DNA of 64,000 nt from positions 9,097 to 73,096 of the forward strand of contig JBLHOS010000004.1 in NCBI GenBank assembly GCA_047623825.1, given 5' to 3'. Positions 44,450-52,854 of the stretch are shown in pieces. The stretch comes from JBLHOS01 sp047623825. GTDB taxonomy: Bacteria; Pseudomonadota; Alphaproteobacteria; Rhodobacterales; Rhodobacteraceae. The notes beneath the pieces were generated by a model that worked only from the letters and a program-made list of their open reading frames with translations, had not been told where the DNA came from and did no database searches. Made by a program: the position numbers and the translations under genes. The stretch's first letter is position 1; each line of letters opens with the position of its first letter.

Positions 44450-45064
44450 TTATAGCAAGGCGTCAGCAAACGCGTGGTTCTTGTCACGATGTCCGGCCTA
44501 CTCGGCGCGCACCGCAATGATCACTTCGTGCAGGCGCGCATCACCTGACAACGACCGATAGTCCTTGGCGATCTGCGGTGCGGGGACGTTTTCGATCAGA
44601 CCTGCATCCAGCTGCGCCAAGCATTGAGTGTAACTGACCACGGCTCCCCGCCCCCAAGTACCCCACAACCCGGTGCGTGATGCGAACAAGTAGAAAAAGA
44701 AATAGACGTTAAAGAAGATCCCCTGACTGATCATGATCAAGCCGCGCTCAACCACCGTTGGCTGAGCGATGTGGATAAACGTCATCAAGTGCATCCGCTC
44801 ATTGTCCACCTCTTCCAGTAATTCACGGATCCAACCCTGATCGTCGCGGATGTGACGCAGCGATCTCAGGTGTTGCAGCATCGCGCCGACCATTCCCGGC
44901 ACAGCGGCAATCGTCTCTAGCACAACGGCGCGGTGGCCATAGCGTTTGGCAAAGAACTGATCGGCAAATATGCGCATAAATCGCACTGTTCGCAGGGCGA
45001 TCTGATCATGGACGTCACGGGTTTCTTGGTGGTGTTCTAGGTCGGGGCGGATGTTGGTATTCGA
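44450..45064 (-). pseudogene. Broken alternative oxidase (AOX) gene
   Basis: The translation shows clear AOX sequence: HHQETRDVHDQIALRTVRF, FAKRYGHRAVVLETIAAVPGM, LLEEVDNERMHLMTF, VPAPQIAKDY. Three defects are visible. (1) The conserved N terminus has no start codon in frame; an ATG at 45068 is one frame off. (2) Where AOX has the EEE-A-V iron ligands, the sequence reads WGTWGRGAV, and a neighbouring frame gives VVGYL, pointing to paired indels near 44642-44672. (3) TAG at 44498-44500 replaces the glutamate of the last ExxH motif; AGHRDKNHAFADAL follows in frame to a TAA at 44450. The intact gene would have been a di-iron ubiquinol oxidase. An ORF of 162 residues remains (44498-44986) but cannot hold both irons. 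Confidence 0.85.
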
Positions 45065-45125
45065 TCATAAATTTGTTTATCTACATACCGAAGAAATGGG
45101 TACAGACTGGGGCGCTTCAATATCC

Positions 45126-45151
45126 CTGCGACACCCTGCGCTGCGACACCC
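45126..45151 (+). repeat. 11-base direct repeat CTGCGACACCC
   Basis: Copies at 45126-45136 and 45141-45151, four bases apart, in the gap between the broken oxidase gene and metR. No gene or known operator matches. It may be a slippage duplication or a binding site. Confidence 0.5.
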
Positions 45152-45185
45152 AACCACATCCTACCTAACTGTTTTTGTAATATTT

Positions 45186-46118
45186 TTATTTTATGACTGG
45201 CTTAACATCACCATCTCTGCGCTGCAGCTTAAGAGGTTCGGTGCGACCCAGCTTTAGCACGTGTGACATAAATGGTTTTGTCGTGTCATCGGCGCGAGTC
45301 GCAGCGTAAAGACGCCGGGTAATCCCAGTTTTAGTCAAGGGCCGCGTGACATAGGCCGAATTGCTCCGCAACTCCCGCACCACCCAATCAGGCAACACAG
45401 CCACGCCACGGTTTGACGCGACCAAAAGCAAGATCACGGCTGACAGCTCTACCTGCCGGATCGCACGCGGTTCCACCTTGGCGGGGATCAGTAGCTGGCT
45501 AAATACGTCCAGTCGCGAGCGTTCAACCGGATAAGTAATCAACAACTCATCGCGGAAATCTTCGGCCTCAATATAGGGTTTGGCCGCCAGCGGGTGCTCA
45601 GCCGCAGCCACAAAAACTGGCTCATAATCAAAAAGTGGGTTGAAATCGATGCCCGACAACGTCTCTGGGTCCGAGGAGATCACCAGATCAACCTCTTCTC
45701 GCAACAGCGCTGGTAGCGCCTCAAATTGCAACCCGGGACGGATATCCACATCAACGTCCGGCCAAGCGGTTCTGAACTTTTCTAGAACCGGCAACAGCCA
45801 GTCAAAACAGGCATGGCATTCGATCGCAATGTGCAGTCGACCGGATTTACCAGACCGCAACCCGTGAAATTCTTCTTCGACGGCGGCCAACTGTGGCAAA
45901 ATCGATTCTGCGACGCGCAATAGTTTCAGCCCCGCCGCCGACAGTTTCATCGGTTTTGCACGGCGCACGAACAGCTCAATCCCAGTCTGCCCCTCCAGCC
46001 CCTTGATCTGATGGCTTAGCGCACTTTGCGTAATATGCAGCTGATCGGCGGCCTTGGCCAAGCCACCAGCATCATGGATCGCCTTAATCGCGCGCAGGTG
46101 TCGAAATTCCAAATGCAT
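45186..46118 (-). CDS. metR: LysR-type regulator, MetR-like
   Basis: 310 residues from ATG 46118, with GAGG six bases upstream. The winged helix reads HLRAIKAIHDAGGLAKAADQLHITQSALSHQIKGLE, and the effector domain has LHIAIECHACFDWLLPVLEKF, the MetR pattern rather than generic LysR. MetR activates methionine genes with homocysteine as co-inducer. The gene is divergent from metF, as is usual for this regulator, with a palindrome between the two. Confidence 0.9.
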   Translation of the reverse strand: MHLEFRHLRAIKAIHDAGGLAKAADQLHITQSALSHQIKGLEGQTGIELFVRRAKPMKLSAAGLKLLRVAESILPQLAAVEEEFHGLRSGKSGRLHIAIECHACFDWLLPVLEKFRTAWPDVDVDIRPGLQFEALPALLREEVDLVISSDPETLSGIDFNPLFDYEPVFVAAAEHPLAAKPYIEAEDFRDELLITYPVERSRLDVFSQLLIPAKVEPRAIRQVELSAVILLLVASNRGVAVLPDWVVRELRSNSAYVTRPLTKTGITRRLYAATRADDTTKPFMSHVLKLGRTEPLKLQRRDGDVKPVIK

Positions 46119-46125
46119 CGTCTGC

Positions 46126-46151
46126 CTCATGATAATGATGAATGTTATGAG
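46126..46151. promoter_or_regulatory. Imperfect palindrome between metR and metF, likely MetR operator
   Basis: CTCAT, 16 bases, ATGAG, with an imperfectly symmetric centre that includes TGAATGTTATGA. LysR-type regulators bind such dyads between divergent genes; the E. coli MetR site TGAA-N5-TTCA is only partly matched. Confidence 0.45.
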
Positions 46152-46211
46152 TTTGTCAGGTTGTTCTTTCTATGCGACATCCGGAGGCAACAAATCAAGG
46201 ATCCCGTTGCC

Positions 46212-47078
46212 ATGACCACTCCCAATGTTTCGTTTGAGTTCTTTCCACCGCAATCCCTAGAGGGGTCGTTCAAGTTGTGGGACACGCTGGCAACTTTGGC
46301 TCCACTCAGCCCAGAATTTGTATCCGTTACATATGGAGCGGGCGGCACAACGCGTGAATTGACCCATGACGCGGTCAAGATCATCCATGCCCAATACGGC
46401 GTCAAAGTTGCGGCCCATCTGACCTGCGTTAATGCCAGCCGCGTCGAAACGCTTGAAATCGCTGAGAGTTATGCCGCCGAGGGCATCACACAGATCGTGG
46501 CCCTACGCGGTGACCCGCCAAAGGGTCAGGCCGGGTTCCAACCGCATCCACAAGGATTTGAAAGCTCAGTTGAACTGATCGAGGCTTTGGCGAAAACCGG
46601 GAAGTTCCAGATCCGCGTCGGTGCGTATCCAGACACCCATCCTGAGGCCGCTGATCAGTCTGCCTGCGTGGATTACCTCAAACGCAAAATCGATGCCGGT
46701 GCGACTTCGGCCATCACGCAGTTTTTCTTTGAGGCTGAGGCATTCTTTCGGTTCCGCGATGCGTGTGCCGCCGCCGGGATTACGGCCCCGATCCTTCCGG
46801 GTATCTTGCCCATCGGAAATTGGTCGCGGGTTCGCCGCTTTGCTACTGGGTGCGGCGCCACCATACCCAATTGGCTGGATGATGCATTTGTTGTTGCCAA
46901 ACGCGACGGGCGCGAAAACCTTCTGGCGACTGCCCTTTGCGCGGAGCTATGCTCAGAGTTGATCGACAGCGACGTGCAAGATCTGCATTTCTACACGCTG
47001 AACTCCCCCACGCTGACCCGCGACATTTGTGCAGCCCTCGGGGTTGCCCCAAAAATCGATCTCGCCCAAGTCGCGTAA
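46212..47078 (+). CDS. metF: 5,10-methylenetetrahydrofolate reductase
   Basis: 288 residues from ATG 46212 (AAGGA ten bases upstream). It reads VSFEFFPPQSLEG, VSVTYGAGGTTREL, AHLTCVNASR, IVALRGDPPKGQ, and ITQFFFEAEAFFRFRDACAAAGI, all MetF landmarks around the FAD. It reduces methylene-THF to methyl-THF, the methyl donor for methionine. Divergent from its likely activator metR. Confidence 0.96.
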   Translation: MTTPNVSFEFFPPQSLEGSFKLWDTLATLAPLSPEFVSVTYGAGGTTRELTHDAVKIIHAQYGVKVAAHLTCVNASRVETLEIAESYAAEGITQIVALRGDPPKGQAGFQPHPQGFESSVELIEALAKTGKFQIRVGAYPDTHPEAADQSACVDYLKRKIDAGATSAITQFFFEAEAFFRFRDACAAAGITAPILPGILPIGNWSRVRRFATGCGATIPNWLDDAFVVAKRDGRENLLATALCAELCSELIDSDVQDLHFYTLNSPTLTRDICAALGVAPKIDLAQVA

Positions 47079-47159
47079 CGGCGTAGTTGAGCAATAGGTA
47101 ATAAAACTGGATCCTTGAACCGCCCCGCCTTAGGTCTGGACGCAAAAGGATCCTTGCCC

Positions 47160-47639
47160 ATGCCCCAATCAGACACTCTACCCAAATTTGCCACTCCTGA
47201 GACGTTGTTATCGATGTCCGGGCTAGAGTTCATGCAACAGATCCGCGACGGGTTTCAGCCGAGCCCGGCGATCAGCGCGCTGTTGGAATATACGCTCGAC
47301 AGCGTCGAGGATGGTCGCGTGATCTTTCGCGGCACGCCAACGGTTGAACATACCAATCCGATGGGGTCACTGCATGGTGGATGGTACGGCACCGTTCTTG
47401 ACAGTGCGATGGCCTGCGCTGTGATGACCAAGGTTCCCCAAGGCTCAGTCTACACAACCCTTGAATATAAGATAAATATGATCCGCAGCATCCCTTTGGG
47501 AACCGAAGTTCTGATTGAAGGAACGGTAAGTCACGCTGGTCGCTCAACCGGGATCGCAACCGGTGAGATCCGCTCAGTGGCGGATGGGACGCTTTATGCA
47601 ACAGGCTCAACCACCTGTATCATCCTGAAAATGCGTTAG
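47160..47639 (+). CDS. PaaI-family thioesterase (hot-dog fold)
   Basis: 159 residues from ATG 47160, with AAAGGA nine bases upstream. The motif HTNPMGSLHGGWYGTVLDSAMACAV holds the HGG-D active site of the PaaI/YdiI type. It should hydrolyse acyl- or aryl-CoA; the substrate is not known. It sits between metF and argD on the same strand with ~80-base gaps. Confidence 0.85.
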   Translation: MPQSDTLPKFATPETLLSMSGLEFMQQIRDGFQPSPAISALLEYTLDSVEDGRVIFRGTPTVEHTNPMGSLHGGWYGTVLDSAMACAVMTKVPQGSVYTTLEYKINMIRSIPLGTEVLIEGTVSHAGRSTGIATGEIRSVADGTLYATGSTTCIILKMR

Positions 47640-47720
47640 GCCATCACAGCAGTTGAATTGACTTGCATGCGGCAATCAGGCAAATCCAAACCTTCAATTT
47701 GAAACCTCAAGGAGATAGTT

Positions 47721-48917
47721 ATGATAACGCCGGTTTTGCCCAGCTATTCCCGTGCACCTCTCTCTTTCGTCAAAGGCGAAGGGGCTTGGCTCATGGAGGC
47801 GGACGGTCGACGTTTTCTGGACTTTGGGGCTGGCATCGCGGTCATGGCGCTTGGCCATTGTCACCCTGTGCTGGTCAAAGCCCTAAGTGATCAGGCGCAA
47901 ATGCTGTGGCATACCTCCAACCTGTACCGGGTTCCGGGCCAAGAGGCGCTGGCTGAGCGGCTGGTTGAGCATACGTTTGCCGACACCATGTTCTTTTGCA
48001 ATTCTGGCACCGAGGCCGGTGAACTGGCCGTCAAGATGGCCCGCAAATACTGGTATGAGCATGGCCAGCCCGAGCGCACGACAATCTTGACGTTTGAGGG
48101 CGCCTTTCATGGCCGCTCTCTTGGGATGATCTCTGCGGCAGGTGCCGAGAAGCTAACCAAGGGGTTCGGCCCGCTTTTGCCCGGCTTTGAACAGGTGGAT
48201 TTTGGCGATCACGACGCCTTGCGCGCAGCCGCAGCTCGCCCCGATGTAGGCGCAATCATGATAGAACCTGTGCAGGGCGAAAGCGGTATCCGCTCAGTGC
48301 CTGATCAGTGCCTCAAAGGGTTGCGCGATCTGTGTGACGAACACGGCCTGTTGCTAATCGTTGATGAAATCCAATGTGGAATCGGTCGAACCGGTAAGCT
48401 TTTTGCCCACGAATGGTCCGGTATCAGCCCCGATATCATGATGATCGCCAAAGGCATCGGCGGCGGCTTTCCCTTGGGTGCGTGTCTGGCCACTGAGGCT
48501 GCGGCCTTCGGCATGACACCCGGCACCCACGGCTCAACCTATGGCGGCAATCCATTGGGGTGCGCTGTCGGCATCGCCGTGATGGACGAAATTACGCGTG
48601 ACGGATTTCTGGACGACGTGAACCGCCGTGCAGGCCTCTTGCGGCAAAAACTCGAAGGCCTTGTTGACGCTCATCCCACAATCTTCACTGGCGTTCGCGG
48701 CGCAGGCTTTATGCTGGGTCTGATGTGCAAGGTGACTAATCTTGAGGTGGTCAATGCAGGCTATGACGTCAATTTGCTGACCGTACCTGGCGGCGACAAC
48801 GTCGTGCGCCTGCTGCCGTCGTTAATTGTGACTGATGCCGAAATTGCCGAGGCGGTCCGACGTCTGGATCAGGCCGCCACCGCACTAGAAGCTCGGTCTC
48901 ATGCGGCGGCAGAGTAA
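47721..48917 (+). CDS. argD: Acetylornithine aminotransferase
   Basis: 398 residues; ATG preceded by AAGGAG. PLP-binding class III aminotransferase with NSGTEAGELAVKMARKY, AFHGRSLG, LLIVDEIQCGIGRTGKLFAHE and the Schiff-base lysine in MMIAKGIGGGFPLGA. The substrate-typical HGSTYGGNPLGCAV follows. It converts N-acetylglutamate semialdehyde to N-acetylornithine and may serve lysine synthesis. argF follows 215 bases downstream. Confidence 0.94.
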   Translation: MITPVLPSYSRAPLSFVKGEGAWLMEADGRRFLDFGAGIAVMALGHCHPVLVKALSDQAQMLWHTSNLYRVPGQEALAERLVEHTFADTMFFCNSGTEAGELAVKMARKYWYEHGQPERTTILTFEGAFHGRSLGMISAAGAEKLTKGFGPLLPGFEQVDFGDHDALRAAAARPDVGAIMIEPVQGESGIRSVPDQCLKGLRDLCDEHGLLLIVDEIQCGIGRTGKLFAHEWSGISPDIMMIAKGIGGGFPLGACLATEAAAFGMTPGTHGSTYGGNPLGCAVGIAVMDEITRDGFLDDVNRRAGLLRQKLEGLVDAHPTIFTGVRGAGFMLGLMCKVTNLEVVNAGYDVNLLTVPGGDNVVRLLPSLIVTDAEIAEAVRRLDQAATALEARSHAAAE

Positions 48918-49059
48918 AGCAGACACGATGTCCCACCCCGTAGGCTTTGATCTCACGGCCAAGCGCAATTGCGGTGATAGCTGGCGCGTGATGGTATTGG
49001 GATTTCAACGACAAGCGCCATCAATGGCCCGTACTCAAAAGGCCATAACTTCCTTATTC

Positions 49060-49073
49060 TAAAAATATCCCCG
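49060..49073 (+). repeat. 14-base motif TAAAAATATCCCCG, copy 2
   Basis: Identical to 4480-4493. Here it is followed by a G-run and the hairpin at 49082-49100, in the argD-argF gap. Confidence 0.4.
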
Positions 49074-49081
49074 GGGGGTCA

Positions 49082-49100
49082 GGGGGGCAGGCAGCCCCCC
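49082..49100 (+). other. GC-rich stem-loop in the argD-argF gap
   Basis: GGGGGGC, loop AGGCA, GCCCCCC: seven perfect pairs, 33 bases before the argF start. No T tract follows, so it is not a standard terminator; it might affect read-through or message decay. The gap (48918-49132) holds no gene. Confidence 0.55.
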
Positions 49101-49132
49101 ACCTGCACCATCCGATGATCAAGAGGCTTTCC

Positions 49133-50059
49133 ATGACGCATTTTCTCGACATCTACAAAACTGATCCCGCAGATCTTCGGCACATGATCAATCACGCGCG
49201 CCAAATGAAAGACGCCCGTGGCAATCGACCCAAAGGCACGCCCGATGACGAACAACCGCTGGCGGGCCACATCGTCGCACTGATCTTTGAAAAACCATCG
49301 ACCCGGACCAGAGTCAGCTTTGATGTCGGCGTTCGGCAGATGGGCGGGCAGACCATGGTTCTGTCAGGCAACGATATGCAGCTTGGCCATGGTGAGACGA
49401 TCGCCGATACCGCCCGAGTTCTGTCGCGCTATGTCGATCTGATTATGATCCGGACATTTGAGGAGTCCACGCTGCTGGAGATGGCCGAACATGCCACTGT
49501 GCCCGTCATAAATGGGCTGACCAACCGCACTCACCCCTGCCAAATCATGGCCGATGTCATGACGTTCGAAGAACATCGCGGCCCCATCACAGGCAAAAAG
49601 GTCGTCTGGACCGGCGACGGCAACAATGTTTGCGCCTCATTCTTGCATGCCGCCGGCCAGTTTGGTTTTGACATGACCGTCACTGGCCCCGAAACGCTGA
49701 ATCCCGAGCAGGCGTTCATTGAACAGGCCCGCGCAAAGGGTAGCAAGATTGAGCTGGTCCGCGACCCAGAACTGGCCGTTCAGGGCGCAGATCTGGTTGT
49801 CGCTGACACCTGGGTTTCGATGCATGACAGCCAATCCACCAAGGAACGGCGTCACAATCAATTGCGCGGATATCAGGTTAATGATGCACTAATGGCAAAA
49901 GCCAACGACGATGCACTTTTCATGCATTGCCTGCCCGCGCACCGCGAGGAGGAAGTAACTTCGGCTGTCATGGACGGGCCGCATTCTGTTATCTTTGACG
50001 AGGCAGAAAACCGTCTTCACGCACAAAAAGCCATCATGCGCTGGTGTCTTGGTGTTTAA
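49133..50059 (+). CDS. argF: Ornithine carbamoyltransferase
   Basis: 308 residues from ATG 49133, with AAGAGG upstream; an ATG at 49115 is in frame but lacks a ribosome site. Carbamoyl-phosphate motif FEKPSTRTRVSFDVGVRQMGG, ornithine loop LTNRTHPCQIMAD, and FMHCLPAHREEEV are all present. It makes citrulline from ornithine and carbamoyl phosphate in arginine synthesis. Likely shares transcription with argD. Converges on the serine-hydrolase gene. Confidence 0.96.
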   Translation: MTHFLDIYKTDPADLRHMINHARQMKDARGNRPKGTPDDEQPLAGHIVALIFEKPSTRTRVSFDVGVRQMGGQTMVLSGNDMQLGHGETIADTARVLSRYVDLIMIRTFEESTLLEMAEHATVPVINGLTNRTHPCQIMADVMTFEEHRGPITGKKVVWTGDGNNVCASFLHAAGQFGFDMTVTGPETLNPEQAFIEQARAKGSKIELVRDPELAVQGADLVVADTWVSMHDSQSTKERRHNQLRGYQVNDALMAKANDDALFMHCLPAHREEEVTSAVMDGPHSVIFDEAENRLHAQKAIMRWCLGV

Positions 50060-50062
50060 TCG

Positions 50063-51148
50063 TCAGGGCGAAGTGTGCATATCCAACATTCGGCGCGCGA
50101 CATCGTCGACCAACGAGACAACCGCATCCACCGCGCCCGAATTGACCGCCACAAACACAACGCGGCGCGCAGGCGGGTCGACCCAGACCTGCGCGTACCA
50201 TAGCGTGTTTGAGCCCAAATGCCGCAAGCGTCCGTCGTCTGTGACACTCCATCCCAGAGCATGACCAGTTTCTGGCATTGGGCTGTGTAACTGCATCCAA
50301 GTGGCCTCACTCAAATACCAATCTGGCCGTAAAAGATGCGCGCGCAGATAAACCAACACATCCTCGGCTGACATGTGAACGCGACCTGCCGGACCCAACG
50401 CGGGAATATTGTCGGCGCGACGCCCATGCGCAACAGGGCGTAGCAACCCGAGCAATCCAACCCGGTGCCCCTGAGGTTGATCGCCCAACGGCGCACCAAA
50501 CCCGGCACTGTCCATGCCCAACGGTTCAAACAGATGGGTCTGCATCAACGTTTCCCACCGCTCGCCCGTGGCTTCTTCCAGCATCAACGCCACCACCACA
50601 TATCCGGCGTTGGAATACAGGTATTCATCGCGGTTGCCCTCTGGCTCTCCGCTGAGAATTGTCCTGACATAGTTGGCGCGGTCGACATACTCGTCGGCAT
50701 CCCCACTTAACCTAACCCTATCGTTCATACCCAAATCCGCAGGCAGCCCCGAGACATGGGACAACAGTTCCTCCAGTGTGACATCAAAATATTCGGGGCG
50801 GATTTCGGACGCAATTGCCGCCAGTCTGAAGCCGATAGTCGTTTCCCAACTGATCAAGCCCGCCTCTACGATCCGGGCAGCAACGGTCGCGGTCATGGAT
50901 TTTGTAATTGCCCCAAGATGCCAGAGATCATCGCGGTCAATCGGGGCGTCCTGACCATCGATCCGCGTTCCCGCGACCACCACTTGCAACTGATCGGCGG
51001 TGGCCCAGCTTAAAACCGCGCCCGGTATCATCGGATCGCCCACCAGCTCTTGGACAAAAGATACAGGTTCGGCGGACAAAGTCGTCGAAGACAGGGCCGT
51101 AAACGCCCAAAGCAGGACACCGCATGCGCGCATTTCCAAATATTGCAT
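50063..51148 (-). CDS. Beta-lactamase-fold protein lacking the nucleophilic serine
   Basis: 361 residues, signal peptide of ~25 residues ending LSA. Class C beta-lactamase/penicillin-binding-like fold. The usual Ser-x-x-Lys motif (GSxTKSxTA) reads GAITKSMTA, so residue 80 is alanine (codon GCA at 50909-50911), with Lys83 kept. The second motif YSN (178-180) and the third HLG (310-312) are intact. Thus the fold and most of the pocket survive but the acylated serine is missing. It could be a binding or regulatory protein, use another residue, or be inactive. Secreted to the periplasm. Family assignment safe; activity doubtful. Confidence 0.8.
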   Translation of the reverse strand: MQYLEMRACGVLLWAFTALSSTTLSAEPVSFVQELVGDPMIPGAVLSWATADQLQVVVAGTRIDGQDAPIDRDDLWHLGAITKSMTATVAARIVEAGLISWETTIGFRLAAIASEIRPEYFDVTLEELLSHVSGLPADLGMNDRVRLSGDADEYVDRANYVRTILSGEPEGNRDEYLYSNAGYVVVALMLEEATGERWETLMQTHLFEPLGMDSAGFGAPLGDQPQGHRVGLLGLLRPVAHGRRADNIPALGPAGRVHMSAEDVLVYLRAHLLRPDWYLSEATWMQLHSPMPETGHALGWSVTDDGRLRHLGSNTLWYAQVWVDPPARRVVFVAVNSGAVDAVVSLVDDVARRMLDMHTSP

Positions 51149-51268
51149 CTGAAACCCTTTGATCTTAAGCCAAATTTTGGATCTGGCGTTTCAGCGGATT
51201 GGCAACTCAGAATGGACGAGTGCAGGCAAAGATCTTTTTAGCCCGCGAGAAATGCCGCAAAGTTTTTG

Positions 51269-52072
51269 TTAGGATTTCATCCTGTAACCTGTCTTGAAGA
51301 ACCTCCAGGCCAGACTAACGACCGCGCCGGTCGCTATTACACAGACCAGCAATCCCAACCAGGGTGAGCTGTCAGATACCCCCAAGACCCCGAAACGCAC
51401 CCCGTCGATCAAATAAAAGATCGGGTTAGCATGGCTGATTGCGGCCAACACTGGCGGCAGGTTATCTATCGAATAGAACGTGCCGGACAAAAAGCTTAGC
51501 GGCACAACCAGAAAATTTGTGATCGCAGCGATCTGGTCAAATTTCTGCGCATATATCGCGGCAACAATCCCAAGGGCGCCCAGAAATACGCTGCCCAGCA
51601 CAACAAACACCAAGGCCCAAACTGGGTGGACAATGCCGAGTCCGATGATCGGAAACAGCACCAGCGACACCGCAAGTGCCACCATCAAGCCGCGCACGAC
51701 GCCGCCTGCAAGGTAGCCGATCACCAGTTCCAACGGGCTAAGCGGCGGCATTAACGTATCGACGATATTGCCCTGCACCTTCGAGACCACGATTGAGGAT
51801 GACGTATTTGCAAAGGAATTTTGAATTATTGTCATCATCAGAATGCCCGGCGCGATGAAATGCAAAAAACTGACACCCATCACATCACCCCGTTGCCCAC
51901 CTGCGGCCAGTGAGAAGATCAGGATGAACAACCCCGCTGTGACAAGCGGCGCCAAAAGTGTCTGCGTCCAAACCACTGCAAATCGGCGCACTTCGCGCAT
52001 CGACAGCGTATAAAGCCCTAGCCAGTTAACCCGCCCAAAGCGACGCACGCCCATTCCTGTCTGATGTGTCAT
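51269..52072 (-). CDS. ABC-2 type transporter permease
   Basis: 267 residues, six membrane segments. The family segment FVVWTQTLLAPLVTAGLF-like opens (here AVVWTQTLLAPLVTAGLF), the motif IVVSKVQGNIVDTLMPPLSPLELVIGYLAGG is characteristic, and LPPVLAAISHANPIFYLIDGVRFG ends the ABC-2 domain. Such permeases export polysaccharides, lipids or drugs with a partner ATPase; no ATPase gene is next to it here. Divergent from gcrA. Confidence 0.88.
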   Translation of the reverse strand: MTHQTGMGVRRFGRVNWLGLYTLSMREVRRFAVVWTQTLLAPLVTAGLFILIFSLAAGGQRGDVMGVSFLHFIAPGILMMTIIQNSFANTSSSIVVSKVQGNIVDTLMPPLSPLELVIGYLAGGVVRGLMVALAVSLVLFPIIGLGIVHPVWALVFVVLGSVFLGALGIVAAIYAQKFDQIAAITNFLVVPLSFLSGTFYSIDNLPPVLAAISHANPIFYLIDGVRFGVLGVSDSSPWLGLLVCVIATGAVVSLAWRFFKTGYRMKS

Positions 52073-52151
52073 TTGTCTCTTCTGGTTGATAGATTAACTG
52101 AAATCAAGACTGCAGAACCACGCATTCGGCCGTCCCGTCGACGAGATCGCC

Positions 52152-52179
52152 TTGTATCCCCGCCGCCCGTGTTTAGAAT
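52152..52179 (+). promoter_or_regulatory. Possible gcrA promoter
   Basis: TTGTAT, 16 bases, TAGAAT on the plus strand, ~70 bases before the gcrA start. No GANTC (CcrM methylation) site was seen in the intergenic stretch 52073-52249, although gcrA in Caulobacter is under cell-cycle control. Confidence 0.4.
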
Positions 52180-52249
52180 AGGGCTTTCATTCAGATGTAC
52201 ACAGGCCCATATGCACGGGTCAGTGTGTAAAAACGATCAGGAGGACACC

Positions 52250-52846
52250 ATGTCCTGGACCGACGAGCGTGTGGAAGTTCTCAAGAAGATGTGGGGCGAT
52301 GGTCAAAGCGCCAGCCAGATCGCAAAAGAGTTGGGCGGGGTTACGCGTAACGCTGTGATCGGCAAAGTGCATCGTCTTGGTCTGTCCAATCGCGCCACCG
52401 CCAGCGGGGCCGCAAAATCTGCGACCGCCACCGCCAAAGAGCCAGAGAAGTCAGCAACCTCAGGTGTGGCGCCTAAGCCCAAGCCAAAGGCAGCCCCGGC
52501 CGAACCTACAACACCGGCTGCTGCTACCGAAGCGCCACCGCGTCAATCCAATGTGACGCATCTGCGCAGGGTAATTGTGCCAGCAGGTCAGCCTTTGCCG
52601 CCACAGCCCTCAGCCAATGAAATCAGCCCAGAGGCGCTGGCCAAAGTCAGTGAAGTTGAAAAACATGCCAAGAAGATCGGCCTGATGGATCTGACTGAGC
52701 GGACATGCAAATGGCCTATCGGCGATCCCGCGACTGAGGATTTCTGGTTCTGCGGTCTGCCAGTGCAACCTGGAAAACCCTACTGCGAGGCCCATGTTGG
52801 CGTTGCATTCCAACCGATGTCAGCGCGCCGCGACAGGCGCCGCTAA
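52250..52846 (+). CDS. gcrA: Cell-cycle regulator GcrA
   Basis: 198 residues from ATG 52250, with GGAGGAC upstream. It begins SWTDERVEVLKKMWGDGQSASQIAKELGG followed by TRNAVIGKVHRLGLSNR, the helix-turn-helix of GcrA. A Pro/Ala-rich linker (residues ~50-125) leads to a conserved C-terminal block: TCKWPIGDP, FWFCGLPVQPGKPYCEAH, which in Caulobacter contacts the RNA polymerase sigma factor region. It co-activates genes with methylated promoters during the cell cycle. Confidence 0.95.
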   Translation: MSWTDERVEVLKKMWGDGQSASQIAKELGGVTRNAVIGKVHRLGLSNRATASGAAKSATATAKEPEKSATSGVAPKPKPKAAPAEPTTPAAATEAPPRQSNVTHLRRVIVPAGQPLPPQPSANEISPEALAKVSEVEKHAKKIGLMDLTERTCKWPIGDPATEDFWFCGLPVQPGKPYCEAHVGVAFQPMSARRDRRR

Positions 52847-52854
52847 CGATCAGA

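Noticed and set aside
44498..44986. Functional 162-residue alternative oxidase
   Set aside because: Start region out of frame, EEE-A-V iron ligands lost and the final ExxH glutamate replaced by a stop, so it cannot be active as it stands.
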